Positions 61,105 through 64,000 of a DNA stretch of 64,000 nucleotides are shown piece after piece. A program made the position numbers and the translations under genes. The stretch spans positions 31,153,637 to 31,217,636 of the forward strand of contig NC_083339.1 in the NCBI RefSeq assembly GCF_019175385.1, read 5' to 3'. This stretch comes from Lycium barbarum (lineage: Eukaryota; Streptophyta; Magnoliopsida; Solanales; Solanaceae). A model generated the notes under the pieces. The model was not told where the DNA came from, did no database searches, and saw nothing but the letters and a program-made list of their open reading frames with translations. Numbering within the stretch: the first letter of the stretch is position 1; each line of letters opens with the position of its first letter.

Positions 61105-61345
61105 GCGCCTCTGACTTTGATGAGGCTCTGTCTATTATGCCTCTGTACTTCTGAACCTGATTTCGTTTCTGTCTGATATGCCTCTGCACGTTCAACTCTG
61201 ATTACGAATTTGTCTGATATACCTCTGTACGTCTGATTTTGATCACCGTTCTGTCTGACATATTTCCATACGTCTGACTCTGACTACGAATTTGTCCGCC
61301 ATAGTTCAGTACATCTGACTCTGATTATGGATTTGTCCGATATGA
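61105..61345 (+). repeat. 40-bp tandem array inside element B, LTR-like
   Basis: TCTGA(C/T)T-type words at about 61109, 61149, 61190, 61231, 61271 and 61311 repeat every 40-41 bases with GTCTGATATACCTCTGTACG-like fill. Unit and period match the array in the B LTR. Confidence 0.82.
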
Positions 61346-61503
61346 ATCTGTTTGATATGACGTGGGATTATGATAATGTAGTGAGTAACCGAGAAGTGTG
61401 ACAGGAGGTGAATGATGTTAATGACAAATGTAACATTGAAAAGAATTTTGAAGGAAAGAAAGGAACCTCCCCGAAGTGTCACGAGACCCCCTAAGGTCAA
61501 TTG

Positions 61504-61523
61504 AACATTCGAGGACGAATGTT
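61504..61523 (+). other. Hairpin before the B polypurine tract
   Basis: AACATTCGAGGACGAATGTT, identical to that of element A, two bases before the PPT. Confidence 0.8.
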
Positions 61524-61525
61524 CT

Positions 61526-61538
61526 AAAGGGGGGAGGA
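61526..61538 (+). other. Polypurine tract of element B
   Basis: AAAGGGGGGAGGA directly precedes the 3' LTR; it is nearly the same as that of A. Confidence 0.93.
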
Positions 61539-64000
61539 TGTTATATCCGGCATTTTTGCATATTCGGAAAAATTCGAGATAACTTGGCTTGTAATGAATG
61601 AGGCTATATTTGGACCTTACTTAGTATGAATGTGCCGGCTATGATAACATTGGTGTGGAAATACGAGAGGAGGCCAAGGGCAAAAATTGGAATTTTGGGA
61701 ATTAGTTTCGGGAATTACAAACAAGAATTTTAACCAATTGGGCTCAAAAATATGAAAAGAAAAATGAGGCCCAATTGATAAGGGGGTGGCCGGCCATTGT
61801 GAGGCCCAAGCCCATGGAATTTTATTAATTTCCATGTGCTAAATTATAATAAAGGACCATATATGAGTCATCTTCAACTAGAAGCTTCAAGAAATCAAAA
61901 GAAATTGAGAGAAGAAGAGAAAAAAAAAAGGCTCACGGCCAAGTAGAGAAAAAGAAAGGAAAAAAAAAATCTTGGAGCTCAATCCTTTGGTTAAAAAATC
62001 TATCTCTTTTGGAATTACTACTAAGTGCAAGATTCTCTACAAAGTGATATAATTATTTTGGCAAAAAGGTGACTTTGGTGGCAAGTGAAGAACTTGAAGA
62101 AAAGGTAAGAATCAATTCATTTTCTTATGTTATGAAGTTTGGTTTATGTTGTAGTATGTAGAGATGAGTAGAATTTATGAAAATATGGAAGTTTGAAAAG
62201 TGGGTGTGTTTATATAAAGGTGGTCGTGTGTGTGTGTTAATGTATAGGTATGATGAGTTGAATTTTTGTGTTGTATTCTAGTTGTGGTTATGGTAGAATT
62301 TATATTGGAAATGAAAGTTGAATGAATTTGGTGGAAGTTGGAAATGTAGGAATATGGTCGTGAGGTGTAGGGGATTGAAATGGAAATGGATTTGTTGTAT
62401 TTAGTATGTTAATTGTGTTGTTGTAATCTTGTGATGAAAATGAGAAAAATTGTTGTTAAGTGGTTGTCGGAAAGTATGTGATTTTGTTATAGTTTATGTA
62501 ATTATGAGAATGAAGTTGTAAGATGCAAATTGTTGTGGTTGTAAATGAAATTGGAAGATAAGAATATGTTATGGATGTTTATGTTAAGATTGGAAGTTTA
62601 GGTGGATTATGGTTTTGGGTGGAAAGTTGTATATTTTGTATATCTTGTGAATATTTTGTGGAAATGTTATGAAATTTTTCCGAATTGTGTTGCAATGATC
62701 TTGATTAGTAATGAATACGAGAATGTCGATATTGATTTGAAAATACGAAGTTGGAATGAAGGTTATGACATTATATTGGAAAGATGACTAGTTATGTTAT
62801 ATTGTGTTTTATATGGTAATTGTTGATGTTGTTGGATTGTTGGGTTGTTGTTGTTGATATATTAGGCCGAGCTAAGTCTCGGGGATGCAATATGTGTAGG
62901 GGAGATGCTGCCCAAATTTTTGTAGAAAAGTATAAGCTAAGATTCAAGTTCTAAAGGCTTGAAATTTCTAATTGGTAAACATGACCATTTGTAGATTTTG
63001 GGCGAAACGGGAATCGAATTTGAGCGAGCGTAAGGCGCAGCTAAGGTATGTAAAGTCTTTCCCTCCATTCTTTGGCATGTTCTAAGCATGACAGGCTCGA
63101 ACGTGAGCCTTAGATACGACTCTGTTCTTCGAAATCCGAGATTGAAATTGGCCCCATTTCATTCGGTAAGGTTGAACTAGTTTCTTGTAATTTGTTGTTA
63201 AAGTAACCTATATGTACGCAACTTTTACAAACGAAGTCGGAATGCCCTAAAACTCTCATGGGTGACTCCATAAGACCTATGATCCATACTTTACATACGC
63301 CACCTCGGTTCGGCCCAAGGTGGGCCCACAAAATTCTGATACCTTCTGTACGGCTCTATTTAACTCATTTCTGTCCGAAACTTTCAGGTAACTTTTGGTT
63401 ATTAGTCTGTCTGCGATATGACAAGTGTTATGATTATAGTTATGAGTCTTATGATATATCTTACGTCTGGAGCAGTTCTGGGAATTTTCTTCCGATGTAA
63501 TTTGTCGTGCCATCCCGGATGACATATATGCGTATTTTATGAATATTGTCCGATTACTCTGATTTGACCCACCGTCTGATCTACTTCCGTTTCATTGAGT
63601 CTGAATAATGATCTGTATGTGTATGGTCTCTCATCAATCTATTCGTGGATGTCTCAATGCTTCCTTCACTGCGCCCGGGCCAGGTTCTGTTATTCGTGCA
63701 TATTCCACTGCATTGTTCACCGCGTCCCTCGATGTGCGGGCCGGGTTCTGTTTACATCTGTATATGATTTGATGATGTGATAGTATGGGGATGGCGGCCA
63801 GGATGGCATATGATCCGATCTGTCTGTCCACCGCGTCCCGTACTAAGAGGGTCGGGTTCTGTTACCGCGTCCCTCATTAGAGGGCCGGGATCTGATATGT
63901 ATGCTATCTGTATCTGTATATGCTTATGACTCTGCATGCATGATTCTGTTTGGTACACATCTGTACATCCGATCTGGATTATGACTCTGTCTGTTGCACT
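61539..64000 (+). repeat. Element B 3' LTR, truncated by the window end
   Basis: TGTTATATCCGGC start; 2462 of about 3320 bases are in the window, with about 1% difference from the 5' copy. The A-run near 61920 is shorter than at 55440. Confidence 0.95.

Larger units (their letters stand above)
60161..61503 (+). other. Non-coding spacer replacing pol in element B
   Basis: No pol motif in any frame. It holds a 5S rRNA-like segment (60320-60420), a purine-rich stretch (60440-61060) and a 40-bp tandem array like that of the LTR (61105-61345). The join with the protease remnant is near 60160-60200, and the join with the PPT region is near 61500. Confidence 0.85.
41039..64000 (+). mobile_element. 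LTR of Ogre/Tat-like element G2, split by elements A and B, runs past the window
   Basis: Starts TGTTGACACCTAATTATG. Own sequence is 41039-42061 and 53373-55061. The rest lies beyond element B and the window. The start matches the G1 LTR (CCTCCCATAATTCATTTTAA against CCTCCCATAATTTATTTTAA). The middle (53690-54000) matches G1 around 26940-27240, including the TATA region and a TGGCTGAG block. Whether this is a 5', 3' or solo LTR cannot be told, because its end is not in view. No gene is seen in 53373-55061. Confidence 0.72.
55062..64000 (+). mobile_element. Element B: gag-only (TR-GAG-like) LTR retrotransposon, 3' LTR runs out of the window
   Basis: 5' LTR 55062-58383, near-perfect PBS, leader, gag, short protease remnant, 1.4-kb non-coding spacer, PPT, and 3' LTR from 61539 onwards. 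RT, RNase H, integrase and chromodomain are absent. Over the shared 2.46 kb the LTRs differ at about 26 positions by hand count (about 1.1%) plus some poly-A length changes, so insertion was recent, although the element cannot copy itself. The 5-mer before it is TATTT; its partner is beyond the window. It inserted into the G2 LTR. The reverse solo LTR at 3391-6571 is of the same family. Confidence 0.93.

Overview
The window is repeat-rich nuclear DNA of a flowering plant, most likely Solanaceae. That family guess rests on recognising the style of the Ty3/gypsy elements (Gag starting [11 protein letters not shown], protease motif [10 protein letters not shown]) and is not proven by the sequence. 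I found no host gene, tRNA gene or CRISPR array. Almost all 64 kb is LTR retrotransposons nested inside one another, up to four levels deep. I could read most boundaries to the base from 5-bp target-site duplications (TSDs).

Layout. (1) 1-1604 is a decayed 3' end of pol from a chromovirus-like (Tekay/Del-type) element, 'C1'. Its 3' LTR begins at 1605 and ends at 18546. That LTR is split twice: by solo LTR 'F' (3325-9038, TSD CGTGG), itself split by a reverse solo LTR of family B (3391-6571, TSD TCATG), and by a coding-less reverse element 'E' (9913-18502). (2) 18547-20785 is the repeat-rich 3' internal part of an Ogre/Tat-like element 'G1', into which C1 inserted. Its very long 3' LTR (20786-30714) is split by solo LTR 'C2' (21610-26436, TSD CGGTC), itself split by solo LTR 'D' (22755-24936, TSD GGTTT). 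(3) 30953-41021 is element 'H', a complete but pseudogenised reverse Tekay-type element (TSD TAAAG). (4) From 41039 to the window end runs a second Ogre/Tat-like LTR, 'G2'. It is split by 'A' (42062-53367, TSD CAAAC), a complete element with one intact 1623-codon gag-pol frame and nearly identical LTRs, and by 'B' (55062 to beyond 64000), which has gag but no pol.

How the parts relate. A, B, E and H share a tRNA-iMet-type primer-binding site, a similar leader with a potential hairpin, and related R/U5 parts of their LTRs. A, B, H and C1 share a hairpin just before the polypurine tract or LTR. A encodes everything needed to transpose. B and E lack pol yet keep the cis signals, so they look like non-autonomous partners that an A-like element could mobilise.

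The most interesting signals are a 5S rRNA-like sequence with well-preserved pol III internal promoter boxes inside pol-less element B, and two small RNA hairpins (before the PPT, and in the LTR) whose stems co-vary between element families.
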